This document shows, one piece after another, positions 45,907 to 56,600 of a stretch of DNA of 64,000 nucleotides. The DNA comes from Thraustochytrium sp. TN22 (Eukaryota; Sar; Bigyra; Thraustochytrida; Thraustochytriidae). Position numbers and translations under genes: made by a program. A model generated the notes under the pieces. It was given only the letters and a program-made list of their open reading frames with translations, was not told the DNA's origin and did not search any database. How positions within the stretch are numbered: position 1 is the first letter of the stretch; every line of letters starts with the position of its first letter. The stretch spans positions 1 to 64,000 of the forward strand of contig JABLUY010000203.1 of the NCBI GenBank assembly GCA_013306675.1, in the 5' to 3' direction.

Positions 45907-48363
45907 TCAAGCTAGGCTGCTGTCGCCACCGCCCGAGGAGGTCGACGCCGACGCGGAGGTGGAGGTGGAGGTGGAGGTGGACGAGGGATTGCTGCTGTTG
46001 CCGGCAATGCCAGGCGGTGCCGCTGCTGGCGGTGGCGACACGCTGTTAGGCATGCTCTCAGGCGAGTTGCTGCAGCTGGGCGGCGGCGGCGTCTCCGGGG
46101 CTGCTGGCAGCAGCGGTGGCGACGACGGCGGGGTTGATCGACTCAAAAAGTCCTCGAGCGCGCGCATCTCTTCCTCAAGGAGCGCGGGCGCGGCTTCGAG
46201 CGTGGCATCGCCAAAGTCAAGAAGGTAGACGCGGCCCGTGGCGTCGTCGATGGTGAAGTTGGCCGTGTCGAGGTCGCCGTGCAGGACGCCGCGGCTGTGC
46301 ACGGCCGCCACGCACGCCTTCATGCCGGCGGCGACGTCGGCCGGGATCTGCGTGGTGGGGAACTTGTCCGCGATGGAGGTGCCGGTGTAGTTGGTGGCGA
46401 GGATGATGTCGTTCATGGCGTGCCTGCAGCTGTACAGGAGGAAGGGCACGTAGGTGCCCCAGAGCTCGGAGAGGTGCATGTAGATGACCTGCTCGTTGGC
46501 GAAGGCGGCCTCGGCGGGGTCGACGAGGTCGGGGTCGTCGAGCAACTCATCCTCACTGACCGTCGGCGTCATGATCTTGATCACGTGGTCCGACAAGCCG
46601 TCCGCCGGAGCTGGGTCCATCCGCGCGCGGTAGGTGAAGCCAAACTGGCCCTTGCCGTAGTCCTCGACCATGTCACCCCCGATGCGGGCGCGGTAGGGAA
46701 AGTCCGCAGGGTCTTCGATCGGGAGAAGGTCGGCGAGGTGGTCAGCGGCGGCACCGCCGTTCTCGCCGTCGTTGACCTCCGGCACGAACTTCTTCCCAGA
46801 GCTCTCAGAAGTCGAGGTTGTCAGGTTAGGGTCACACCTCTGAATCTTCTTGACAACTTTCTTCCACCTGCTGCTCATGTTGCTGCCGATCTCGTTGAGC
46901 TGGGTGAGGAAATCTGGGTTGGGCAGGAGTATGGGGTTCCCCACGGCCTTGAGGATGACGCATAAGTAGGCCCACTTGACGTTGCGAGGATCCGGGCCAG
47001 CGCCGTCGCACTCAAAGGGCCGGGTGATGTGGAGCGTGTTCTCCTCATCCAGGCGCATGAACCAGGTGTTGTCGCCGGTCGAGAGCACGGCCAGGCTCGT
47101 GAGAGTGCGCAGCATGTAGTTGTAGACTTGGAGGATGGGATAGCGAAGGGCTTCCGGATCGCGGAAGCCAAACTTTCCCTCATCTACCCCATTCCAGAGT
47201 TTGACCAGGTCCGTCTCCTGCTGCGCCTTGCGAAGTTGGATGAAACCGGAATTCAGCGCGCCAAAACCCTCGCGCGGGTCCTCCTTGAACCCGCTCAAGG
47301 CATCGGAGACGTCGTTCTTGTAGGGAAACCTGCCGGGGCTCTTGAGCTCCTCCGCGAGCACGGCAACACCTCTCCTGAAGGTGAGCACACCGAGGCGCCT
47401 CATGGTCCTGAGCACTTCAGATTCTTCACTATAGTCCACGGTGAGCATCCCGTCAACGCGAGCACCCGGCATGTCAGCCTCCCGAATCTTGTGAACGAAC
47501 CTGGCGGGTGTCTGGGCGCCGAACAAGTTGATTGGCGTCACCATGGGATCGGGCGAGACCTCCGTGGCGATGTAGCTCATGAGGGGGTGATGGAACCCCA
47601 TATCAAGCACGCGTTTGACGCTGTCCTCCGTGAGGATGGTGGCCCTGGAGGACCGAAAGTGGTGGGCGTAGACCCTGTGTCTACCGAGTTCGGCGGAATC
47701 CCACTTCTCCTGGAGTTCCACGTAGCTGGAGAAGTCTTCATCGCTCCATTTGACGACCTTCTTGGGCTTGATATCGAGGTGGTACTTCTTCGAGTCCTTG
47801 TGGGGGAAGATCTGGAAGGATGTCTTTTTGGCGTGCATGTCTTCGTGCAACAGGGGTGACGACATGATCTTGGCGGTCATACATTCGGCCAAGGGGGCGT
47901 AATTCTTCTCCAACTTCGCCAACTGCAGCCTAAGCTCGTGACACCTCGCGTCTTCTTCCAGACGCGCCGCCTCGGCTTTCAGACGCCCCGCCTCGGCCTC
48001 TAGACGTGCCGCCCGCTCCTCCTCCAGACCCCGCTCCTCCTCCAGACGTGCCGCCCGCACCCGCTCCAGCTCCGAGTGCTTTTGCGAGAGCTCTTGCGAG
48101 AGTCTTTGTTGCTTCCTTTTTTCGTCGCGGAGCCACTGCCTGGACTTTCGCTTCCTCTCCTTGGACTTTTGTTCCCTGACCTCGTCAAGCTCGGCGAGCC
48201 TCGCGCAGTACTCGTCCAGGTCGATCTCCTTGCTCATCATCCGCGCAAGTAGCTCCTTCCTTTCGCGTCTTTCCTCGCCGCTGCTGTCGCTGCTGTCGCT
48301 GCTGGCGTCGTCGTATTCCTCTTCCTCTTCTTCCTCCGCGTCCATCTCCGCCGGTGACGGCAT
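45907..48363 (-). CDS. Coiled-coil protein with possible PD-(D/E)xK region and C-terminal kinase-like domain
   Basis: 818 residues from the ATG at 48363. The frame is open to an ATG at 48891, but the added part is Arg/Ser low complexity. An acidic N terminus leads into a charged coiled coil (about 30-160). The middle (about 170-500) contains ARVDGMLTVDY and GVAVLAEELKSPG, which could be the D...ExK core of a restriction-endonuclease-like fold. The kinase-like domain has a Gly-rich loop GKGQFGFTYRARM (about 571), VIKIM lysine (about 596), catalytic loop HGDLDTANF (Asp697, Asn702) and DFG (Asp716), ending only some 25 residues later, as in small APH/Kdo-like kinases rather than full protein kinases. 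The tail is Pro/Ser/Thr low complexity. Nuclease plus kinase modules recall the Crinkler-RHS class; that link is inference. Third-position GC is lower than in housekeeping neighbours. Confidence 0.75.
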   Translation of the reverse strand: MPSPAEMDAEEEEEEEYDDASSDSSDSSGEERRERKELLARMMSKEIDLDEYCARLAELDEVREQKSKERKRKSRQWLRDEKRKQQRLSQELSQKHSELERVRAARLEEERGLEEERAARLEAEAGRLKAEAARLEEDARCHELRLQLAKLEKNYAPLAECMTAKIMSSPLLHEDMHAKKTSFQIFPHKDSKKYHLDIKPKKVVKWSDEDFSSYVELQEKWDSAELGRHRVYAHHFRSSRATILTEDSVKRVLDMGFHHPLMSYIATEVSPDPMVTPINLFGAQTPARFVHKIREADMPGARVDGMLTVDYSEESEVLRTMRRLGVLTFRRGVAVLAEELKSPGRFPYKNDVSDALSGFKEDPREGFGALNSGFIQLRKAQQETDLVKLWNGVDEGKFGFRDPEALRYPILQVYNYMLRTLTSLAVLSTGDNTWFMRLDEENTLHITRPFECDGAGPDPRNVKWAYLCVILKAVGNPILLPNPDFLTQLNEIGSNMSSRWKKVVKKIQRCDPNLTTSTSESSGKKFVPEVNDGENGGAAADHLADLLPIEDPADFPYRARIGGDMVEDYGKGQFGFTYRARMDPAPADGLSDHVIKIMTPTVSEDELLDDPDLVDPAEAAFANEQVIYMHLSELWGTYVPFLLYSCRHAMNDIILATNYTGTSIADKFPTTQIPADVAAGMKACVAAVHSRGVLHGDLDTANFTIDDATGRVYLLDFGDATLEAAPALLEEEMRALEDFLSRSTPPSSPPLLPAAPETPPPPSCSNSPESMPNSVSPPPAAAPPGIAGNSSNPSSTSTSTSTSASASTSSGGGDSSLA

Positions 48364-48727
48364 GTTCTGCCGCTGGATCCGACGCGCCAAGGCGGCCGCC
48401 TCCTTGGCCGCTTCCTCGCCCACCGCCTGCGCCGACTTGGCCTCCTGCTTGCGGTTTCCTCGGCCCACGACGCCCGCGGGCACCGTGACCGCCGCCACCC
48501 GCGCGCGCCGTAGAACCCGCGCCGCCGGTGCGCGCCGCAGAGGGGGGGATGGGGTTCTGCCGCCCGCGATGGGTGGGATTGCGGGCGCGCGCGATTGTCG
48601 CTGGCAGCTGCCGGATGCGCAACCACCTCGTGATCTTGTCGCCGGGGTTCTGCAGGCGCGATCTTGTCGCCGGGGTTCTGCTGGCGCGTGCTGATGCCGC
48701 CTGAGACCTCCTGAAGAGCGTGTCAAG
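48364..48727. promoter_or_regulatory. Spacer between two divergent kinase-type genes
   Basis: Contains three copies of a GATCTTGTCGCCGGGGTTCT unit (about 48631-48680). The divergent layout suggests a shared promoter, although the 5' limits of both genes are uncertain. Confidence 0.4.
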
Positions 48728-50932
48728 GTGGATGAGGAGGAAGAAGAGGACCTTGCGGCGCTCGACCGGCGCCGCGAGGAACGTGAGGCAAGCAGACGGG
48801 CGCAGGACGCCGCAGACCGCGAACAGCAGCGCCGCCGCTTCTCGTCTGCGCTGCGGCGTGGCGCATCTTCGGCCGTCACAGCGCGGCACATCTTCGGCCG
48901 TCACAGCGCCCCGAGAGGCGCCCCCCCCCTTCTGCTCTGGCGACCGTCCACGAAGAGGAGCACTTTGCCGTGGCTGTGCCGGACGCTTCGCTCGAGCTCC
49001 CCGAGTACGTGCTCGTTGTCCACGACAAGGTCCTAAGGGCCAACCCAGACATCGGCCAGAGGATTCTGCCGTTCCTCCCTCACGGCGTTCAGATTGAGGT
49101 GTACTCTCTGTCTTCCACGCGCACGGACGCCTTCGTCATCCGCTTCCCAGGCCCGGGAAACGGCCGCACCTTTTCCTTCCTCACAGGCGAGCTTTTCCGC
49201 CGCCACCTCGCTGTCTGACGCGATCCGCTTCCTTGCTTTGATCCAGCAAGAGTGTGTCATCAACGACGAGATGGAGGGTGAGGCGCTCTACATGTTCGGG
49301 GACCTGGGCGCGAAGATGGTCCAGATCACAACAACCTCCGATAGCCACATCAGCCGCGAGACCGGCCGTTACTTCACCCTGACTGCGCCCGACGCCATCC
49401 TTGTGGAGGACGGCGTCGTCGTCGCCGTCGGGACAATAACTGCAGGGCGTAGTCGAACGAACGAAGCCTCGAGGCACAGCACAGAGGCCACCACCTTCAC
49501 CTTTACGCCCCCGAGGAACCACTCGCAAGTCCGGCCGGCTCGTTGGTACTACTTCAACGCTATGCAGTATCCGCAGTTCAGAGAGCTCGTGCCCAAGCTC
49601 CAGGAGGGCCGGGGCGGGAAGAAGATCTCGCTGGCTTTCGCGAGCACGGAGGAGCGCAAGTCGCTCTCCGAGCTGCAAGGTATCGTCGTCGAGGTGGTCG
49701 GGGTCGGCGCGGTGGAGAAGCACACCACCCTGCAGGAGTTCAAGTACGCGTTTTGCGTCGAGTTCTATAACGACGACGCCTTCCGCCAGGCACGCAACTG
49801 GGACCTTCCGCCCAGCAGTCGCGCCGTGGAGGGGGCGCGCTGGTCGCTGTCCAGCCTCGCTTCGCAGCGCACGCAACACTGGCCCAAGCGCCTCTCCTTT
49901 CGCGAGGACCTGCGCATGCACGGCCAGGGCGTCGTGCCGATCAAGGAGTGGCTCATGAACTACGAGGACATCAACACCATCCCCCAGCTGCTCCGTGCGC
50001 AGCAACTCTCGAACCTGCTGTACGTGCCACTGGTGCTCTACGGGCGCAGGGGCCTCGACAACACGTCGGTGCTGTTCACGTGGCAGTTCGCCGTGACCAA
50101 GTCCGTTCAGACCCTACACACGGAGGAGACCTGGCGGCAGTGGGATCGCATGGTCGGCAACGACGGGTCGCGCGGCCAGCGGCGCTGGGGATACGAGACC
50201 TTCATGCAGAACGTCCGCTTCGACCCACGCGATGGCGGCGTATCGAACTTTGACGAGGGCGACCGTGGCGCGGAAGATGTTGAGTCATTCGAGCTCATGA
50301 GCGACAAGGACGTGGTCAAGCTGCTCATGTGCGACACGCCGGACGCGGCGTCCGTCGATCGCGATGTTCGAGGCCTCAAGCACCCGTTCGGCTTGCGCAT
50401 CCTGGTCATCAATGGCCACCTGGTCAACGCACTGCGCAAGGAGCGCGAGGTACGCGGCGCTGGCGATCCCGGTGAGCTGACCGATGCTGAGCTGGATGAT
50501 TTGGAGCAAACGTGGGGGCAGGTGGGACTTCTTGTCGGACCTGAACGCCCTGCTGCGCCGGATGGCGTGCCGATCCAGATTGGGCTCGACCGCTACCCGC
50601 CCATCGCGTGCGTTCTCCTCTTCGACTTTGAGCCGGAGCCCGCGCCCGAGGATGAACGTGACGCGAGTGCCGCGATGGTGTCGTCTGCGCTCGGAATCAC
50701 CAAAGTGTGGCCACTCGTCGCACTACCGGCTCCGTCCTCGCGCGCCGAAGCGCTGGCGCTCACTCATACGCTCAGCAGCGATCGGGGAGCTTTCGAGCAG
50801 CGTGTTGGGGCGCTCGAGGAGGTGGCCACGGCTGCCGTTGACGTGCTCAACAAGCTTTTCCGCTTCATCCAGAAGGTGGAGTTTATGCTCCGTATTCAGG
50901 CCGAAGAAGCCGAGGCGCTGAACGCGCCGTGA
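48728..50932 (+). CDS. Unrecognised large protein, reading frame disrupted near its 5' end
   Basis: From the ATG at 48728 a charged helix (MDEEEEEDLAALDRRREERE) is encoded. Protein-like sequence then continues in a second frame (VPDASLELPEYVLVVHDKVL, TDAFVIRFPGPGNGRTFSF) up to 49218 and in a third from about 49215 to 50932 (first ATG there at 49271, 553 residues). The first change is at a run of nine or ten C (about 48920-48930), the second near 49190-49220, where CCTTCCTCACAG could be a splice acceptor. The body includes LRILVINGHLVNAL and ends in a helical segment. No family was recognised. The divergent neighbour also starts acidic and coiled and carries a kinase-like domain; a kinase-like remnant lies just downstream here, so the two loci may be related. 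It is either a decaying gene, a gene with an intron, or affected by sequencing error in the C run. Confidence 0.5.
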
Positions 50933-51060
50933 TCAATCTGTCTTCGTTTCCGAAGAGCTGAAGGTAAAACGGCACAATGGACCATCATCCACCAAAAGTT
51001 GATAGTCCAAGTGAAAAAACAACACAATTTGCGAGAAAGATGAAGCGTGCTTTGTAGCAG

Positions 51061-51655
51061 CAGCAGGAGGAGGAGGAGGCCGACGCGGATGGCCGGCGCG
51101 CGCCCAAGCACACGCGCCGCGACCGCGACCGCGTCTCCTTCCCGCAGCTCAATGCAATCTCCCGAGAGGTTGCTGCCAAGTACTTCGGGGATGACGAGGG
51201 GTTCGATGTCAGCCTAGGCCTCTCGTTTGTGGATGACTTCATCGCAAGCACCTTGCGACCGCTTAGCACACAAGGCAACGTCAGCGAGGTTTACACAATG
51301 ACGATACACCTTTCCAGGGCGTCGCGGCGCAACTAGCCCTGTCCCTGATTGGAGTCACTCACGATGTCCACTGTGTCTTTGACTCGCCCTTCGAAGCGTG
51401 CTCCATCCAAGAGCAAGTGCTCGGGGCCACAACTCTGAACTCCTGCATGTCTGACCTGGAGGACGACTACGACAGCGACCAAGCGCAGTTCCGGGCACTG
51501 TCACTGTGGACCAAGAAGCTAACTGGCCTTGCACTGGAAGCACTCGGCATTCGGCACCACGACCTCCACAGGGGCAACTACCTGGTCACGGAGGCCGACC
51601 AGCTGGCGAGTCTGGATGATCGACTACGACAATGCCGGGATCGATCGTAGTAAAT
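51061..51655 (+). pseudogene. Decayed kinase-like fragment
   Basis: Protein-like stretches in different frames: VSFPQLNAISREVAAKYFGD and FDVSLGLSFVDDFIAS (51130-51340), then VTHDVHCVFDSPFEACSIQE and LEALGIRHHDLHRGNYLV (to about 51600), then MIDYDNAGIDR. HHDLHRGN is a kinase-type catalytic loop (HxDLHxxN), and IDYDNAG stands where DFG would be. At least two frame changes and no start codon mark it as non-functional, probably the 3' part of the preceding locus. It resembles a small kinase of the same general kind as the gene at 45907-48363. Confidence 0.6.
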
Positions 51656-52183
51656 GTCGCTTCGCCGGTATCCGTTCGCCGTCCCTCCTCCCGCAATTCG
51701 CTCATGGCACCCGCCGCGCTGCTCGAACGTGGCACCGAGCATGTCGGAGGCCCCGTCACCGAACCTCGGAACCCTCCCCGCGGCGCAGCTCCGCGAGGCG
51801 GCGTCCTTGCGACGCGAGGCAGCTGAGATTCGTCCGCCAAGCCGAGACCGGGCGCCACGACGTGTCTCGCAAGCGAGCCTGAGCCTGGGCCTGCCGCCTC
51901 AGGCTGGGCCGCCTGGGCCTGACAGTCCTGACTCGGACTGCGATCATGTGCAAAGAACCCCCGCGTCCGAAACGTTTGGTACGGCGTCCGAAAGCGCGAG
52001 GCCCAGAGGCGGGTAGAGCAGAGCTTGATCCACAGCGGCCGCCGCGCGCCGAGCCCGCGCCGACCGCCGCGAGCCCCGCGCCAGGAGCGCCCGAGCGCCG
52101 GGAGCCGGCCGCGGAGGAGGTCGGGGGCGTGCAGTCGAGCCGGCAGCAGGGCGCCGCGGCGTACGAGCAGGCAGGCAGGCAGG
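51656..52183. other. Region upstream of the R-SNARE gene
   Basis: An ATG-started frame of 120 codons (51654-52016) with Pro/Ser/Arg-rich sequence is present. It is unlike any known family and probably not a gene. A GCAGGCAGGCAGG run lies directly before the SNARE start. Confidence 0.45.
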
Positions 52184-52879
52184 ATGTCGATCGCCGATGG
52201 CGGGAACAACATCATGTTCGTGGCGGTGGCCCGCGCCTCGGACAAGGTGGTGGTGGCCTCGTACGTGGCACGCGACGGCGACTACAACAAGCCGCAGTAC
52301 TTTAGCACGGTGAACGAGGTGCTGTCGGCGCCGGACTTCGAGAGCAAGGTCGCGCCCGGCTCGCGCTACCGGCTCGTGGGCGACGTGAACGCCTTCAACT
52401 TCACCACGGACCAGCAGCAGCGCGTCTACGTGGCCATCACCACCTCCGACTACCCGGAGCGCCTGGTCTTTCCCATGCTGAACGAGGTCATCAAGCGCTT
52501 CCAGCAGGAGCTGGGCGACCGCGTCGCCACGGCGGCCGAGGGAGGCCTCAACAAGAAGGCCAAGTCCATCTTCAGCGCCGTGGTCCGCGACTACGACGAC
52601 CCCAGCAAGAAGGACAAGCTCTCCGCGGTGCAGTCCAAGGTCAACGACGTCAAGGTCACCATGCAGAGCAACATTGACGGCATGCTGCGCAACATCGACA
52701 AGGCCGGCCGCATCGAGACCGACACGCAGGCGCTCCAGGACCAAGCGCGCCTCTTTGACACCCAGGCCACGCGCCTGCACCGCAGCGAGCGCTGGAAGTC
52801 CATCAAGCTCTCGCTCATCATTGGCTCCATCGTCCTCATCGTCCTCATCATCCTCATCGTCTCGCTTGCCAGGGACTAA
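52184..52879 (+). CDS. Longin-type R-SNARE (VAMP7-like)
   Basis: 231 residues. An N-terminal longin domain (about 8-125: IMFVAVARASDKVVVASYV, YRLVGDVNAFNFTTD, VYVAITTSDYPERLVFPML) is followed by a SNARE helix (about 145-203: KLSAVQSKVNDVKVTMQSNI, LQDQARLFDTQATRLHR) and a C-terminal membrane anchor (about 208-229, Ile/Leu/Val-rich) with only two or three residues behind it. This is the standard architecture of VAMP7/VAMP71 proteins, which drive fusion of endosomal, vacuolar or secretory vesicles. One oddity: in the alignment anchored on NI and LQDQA, the ionic zero-layer position holds Asn170, with an Arg at 169, rather than the usual Arg. The start is the first ATG giving a longin N terminus. 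Confidence 0.9.
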   Translation: MSIADGGNNIMFVAVARASDKVVVASYVARDGDYNKPQYFSTVNEVLSAPDFESKVAPGSRYRLVGDVNAFNFTTDQQQRVYVAITTSDYPERLVFPMLNEVIKRFQQELGDRVATAAEGGLNKKAKSIFSAVVRDYDDPSKKDKLSAVQSKVNDVKVTMQSNIDGMLRNIDKAGRIETDTQALQDQARLFDTQATRLHRSERWKSIKLSLIIGSIVLIVLIILIVSLARD

Positions 52880-53654
52880 GAGAGAGCCAAAGAGCTTCAC
52901 ATAAACGAAGAAAGAAAAAAGATTGCCACCTTACGACCAACACACACAAGTTTCACTCAAGGTGCGCTTCGGCGCGACTTCGGCGCGGGCGCTTGCTTCC
53001 CCGCCGAGCAAGGATCGCGCGTGGTTGAGCCTGGTCACGGTTGCGGGTGCGACAAGCACATGAACATGTCCGCGCATCGCATCTTATGTGAAGATACACG
53101 CGCGTGCAAAGATCCACGCATGGGAAATGCTTGCCGAGGTTCTCTCGCCGTCCCGGTGTCTGCCACGCTCTCCTTCCCCCCCTCTTCAAAGAAAGCTGGG
53201 AGGACCGCGAGGAGGACGAGCGCCGCAGACACGACATGGGCTCCAGCCGTAGCCGAGAGCAGAGGGTAGAGAGCAGAGAGCACAAGCCCGGGCTGGCGCC
53301 GCCCACGGCCACGCGCACGGCGGTTGCACAGGGTCTGGGTGGGTCCCGCGCCGGCCGGGCTAGGGTTTCCCGTAGCCGCGGCCCTAGCAGCAGCCCGTTG
53401 CGGCGGCCGAGCGCAGCGCAGCGAGACAGACCCCATCGCCGCCGCTCGACCTCTGGCTCGCGCGGCGCGGCGGCACCGCGCGGCGGCCGGAGAGGCGAGC
53501 CCGCGCGACCCGCTGCCCCGGCAGCGCGACCCACGACGCCTGTGCCGGTCTCGAGACGGAGACGCGACGCGACGCGACGCGGCCATCGTCGTCGCTCGAG
53601 CGAGAAAGGACCTGAGCGCGAGAAGGGGACCAGCAAGGACGGCAACAGAGCACC
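52880..53654. other. Intergenic region before the TOG gene
   Basis: No gene supported. A telo-box-like TAGGGTTT (53361-53368) lies about 290 bases upstream of the TOG start codon. Confidence 0.5.
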
Positions 53655-56600
53655 ATGTCGGGCGGCCCGTGCACGAGGTCGGCCTCGTGCAGGTGCGATG
53701 ACTGCGTCGCGGCCATGAGCATGTTCTCGGCCAAGGACCTCATGGCCGTGTCGTCGTCCAAGGTCGACTTTGGCGACGGCGACGAGGCCGGCGCAGCGCC
53801 CGAGCCGAGCACGCCTCCCAGCGCGCCCGCCGAGGCGCCGCGGCAGCCCAGCCCACCGCTTGAAAAGGCGGCGCCGCCGCCCAAGCCAGCACCCGAGCCG
53901 GAGCCCGCCGCCAGTGCGCCGGCGACCGTGGAGGCGCCCACGAAACCCGCCGAGACGCCCGCGATGCCGCCGCAGGCGCCGCCGCAGGCACCGCCGCAGG
54001 CCGTGCAGGTGGTGGACGGGCCCGAAGAAGACTTCTCGGCCTTGTCGGTCGCGGACCTGGTGGACCATGACAACTGGAAGGCGCGCAAGGTGGGCTTCGA
54101 GAAGCTGGCCGAGCCCGCCCACAAAGCCGACTTGTCTGAGGCGCGCTTCAACAAGTGCGTCACCGAAACGTCCATGGGTGCCCTGGACCCGGGGCTGGAC
54201 GCGGCGCGCGCCTTTGTGCAGCACGTGTACAAGGGCAAGGACGAGGGCGCGCTCATTGCCTCGACCGTGCCCAAGCTCTTCAAGAAGGCGCTCGTGGGCC
54301 GGCCCGGCACCAAGCAGCGCGCCTTCGACCTGTGTCTGGACTTCATGGAGGTGGACGCCGCCAGCATGGAGGCCTGCGTGCAGGCGCTGGTGCTCGGCCT
54401 CAAGGAGCGCAACCCCAAGGTGGGCGCCGCCTGCCTCGAGTGTGTGCGCGAGGCCATTAAGGCCTTTGGCGGCCGGCGCCTGCCCATCCAGGCGGTGCAG
54501 CAGGCCATCGTGCAGGGTAGCGATGTGAAAAACCCGGCAATTCGCACCATGGCCACGGGCCTCGCCGTCGACATGGACCTGTGGTACATGGGCGCTTTCA
54601 AGGATCTCGTTGTGGCCGTCATCGACAACGCGGCCACGCAAAAGTCCATCTGCAAGGCACTCGAGGATGCTGCCGCGAAGCGAGGCGACGGCGAGCCTCT
54701 GCCGGCGCCCACGCGCGTCTTCCGCGGCGAGGGCAAGCCCGGCGAGGAGGGCACGGGCGCGGCTGCAGGGGCGGCTGGCGCCGGCGCCGGCGCCGGCGCC
54801 GCGGCTGCGGCGCCCGACCTCTTCGACGTGCTGCCCGAGAAGGCCATCCTCGACAAGGCCGCCGAGATGAACTTTGAGAAGAAGCTCAAGGAGCCCAAGT
54901 GGCAGGACCGCCGCAAGGCCATCCTGGATATCCTCGAGCTCTGCGGGCCGACGCCCAAGCTCGCGCGCGGTGAGTACACGGACATGGTGCGCGCGCTGCG
55001 CGGCGTCGTGCAGAGCGACTCCAACCAGGCCGTCGTCGTGGACGCCATCAAGCTGCTGGGCGCGCTCAGCGCCGGCCTGCGCGCCGACTTCCACGCGCAC
55101 GCGCGCGCTTGCTGCGGCCAGCTGCTCGACCGCTACCGCGACAAGAAGGCGGCCTGCATCAGCGCCGTGGACGCGACGCTGGACAACTTCGCGCTGCACA
55201 GCTTCAACCTCACCGAGGACCGCGTCGTGAGCACCATCGACGAGCACATCTCGCAGGACGGCGCGTCCGGCCGCCAAAAGAGCACGCCGCTGCAGCGCAA
55301 GAACATGCTCGCCTGGATCGGTCGCGCGCTCCAGAGCGGCTCGTGCTGGAATCCGGCGCGCAAGCAGCTCAGCGCCCTGGACGAGGCCGGCTTCGCCTCC
55401 ATCATCGGCCACCTCGCCGCCGGCTGCGCGGATGCCGACCCGGACGTGCGCGAGGTATCCGCGGCCGCGCTCGCGCAGCTGCGCCAGCCCGACGCGCTTC
55501 CGGTCCCGCCGCCCGCCGCCTGCGCGGCCGTCGTCAACACCACCATCGAGCAGCTCGTCGCGTCCAACCCCAAGCTCGCCAAGAAGCTCGAGGGCGCTGC
55601 AGCGGCTGCGAGCGCGGCCCCAGCCGCCTCTGCGGCACCCGTTGTCTCGGCCCCCAGCAGCAAGCCGGCGGCCGAGCCGCGCCGTCGGCCAACGGCGGCG
55701 GCGGCCAAGGAGCCGCCCAGTTCCAACGCCAGCACCGCCTCCAGCGACGCTGGTGCGCCCCGCGGCCCCGGCGGCCCGCCGCTAGCCCGCCGCAGGAAAC
55801 CGGCGGCCCCCAGCGCAAACGGCGCCGCCAAGCCGGCCAAGCCGGCCGCGAGCGGCGTCGGCGCCGTCGCGGCGCCTCAGGACGATGGCGAAATGGCCGA
55901 CTCGGGCGAGCCCGTCATGGGCTCGGAGGAGGCGGTTGAGAAGGTGCAGGCCATGGGCATTGCCGGGCTGACCGAGGCAGAGACTGCCTTCGATGAGGCG
56001 GCCAAGTGGCAGGACAAACTCGCGCTCTTCGACTGCCTCAACAAGCACGTCGAGGCGAGCGGCTCCCTGGATCAGGCCAGCGCGCATGCCTTGATCGCGT
56101 ATATTGGGTCGCGTACCAAGAGCTTCAAGGAGTCCAACTTCAATATCATGAACGCCGCGTGGGAGGCGCTCGAGAAGGTCGTCGCGGCCTGCGAGAGCCC
56201 GGCCATCTCCCGGTCCTACGCTAGCGCCATGCTCGAGCCGGCCGCCGCCAAGATCGGCGACCGCAAGCAAGACGCACCCGTCAAGGCACTCACGCTCACG
56301 CTCTGCGAGGCGTGCGGCCCCAAGTTCGTCTCGTGGAAGCTGCTCAAGATGCTGGACAAGGTGAGCTCGCCCAAGACGCTCGAGGAATCCTTTGTGCTCC
56401 TGAGCTCCATCGCCGAGGAATTCGGCGCGCGCGGGCTCAACGTGCAGGCGGTCATTGCCTTCGCGGCCAGCGCCAAGGGCCTGGGCGCGCGCCAGGCGCC
56501 CTGCAAGGCTAAGGCGACCGCCTTCCTCGCCGAGCTCTACCGGCAGCTCGGTGAGCCCGTGCGCCAGCTCTTGGGCGACGACGCCAACGGCGCAGTCAGC

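Noticed and set aside
48364-48891. Upstream extension of the kinase-like protein to an ATG at 48891
   Set aside because: The added 176 residues are Arg/Ser-rich low complexity overlapping the divergent locus. The Met at 48363 begins a sensible acidic N terminus.
51654-52016. 120-codon ATG-started frame before the R-SNARE gene
   Set aside because: Pro/Ser/Arg-rich, no domain, and it starts inside the decayed kinase region; more likely leader or relic.
52953-55412. Long minus-strand frame over the start of the TOG gene
   Set aside because: Shadow of the TOG-domain coding sequence; Leu/Ala/Arg-rich with no recognisable motif.
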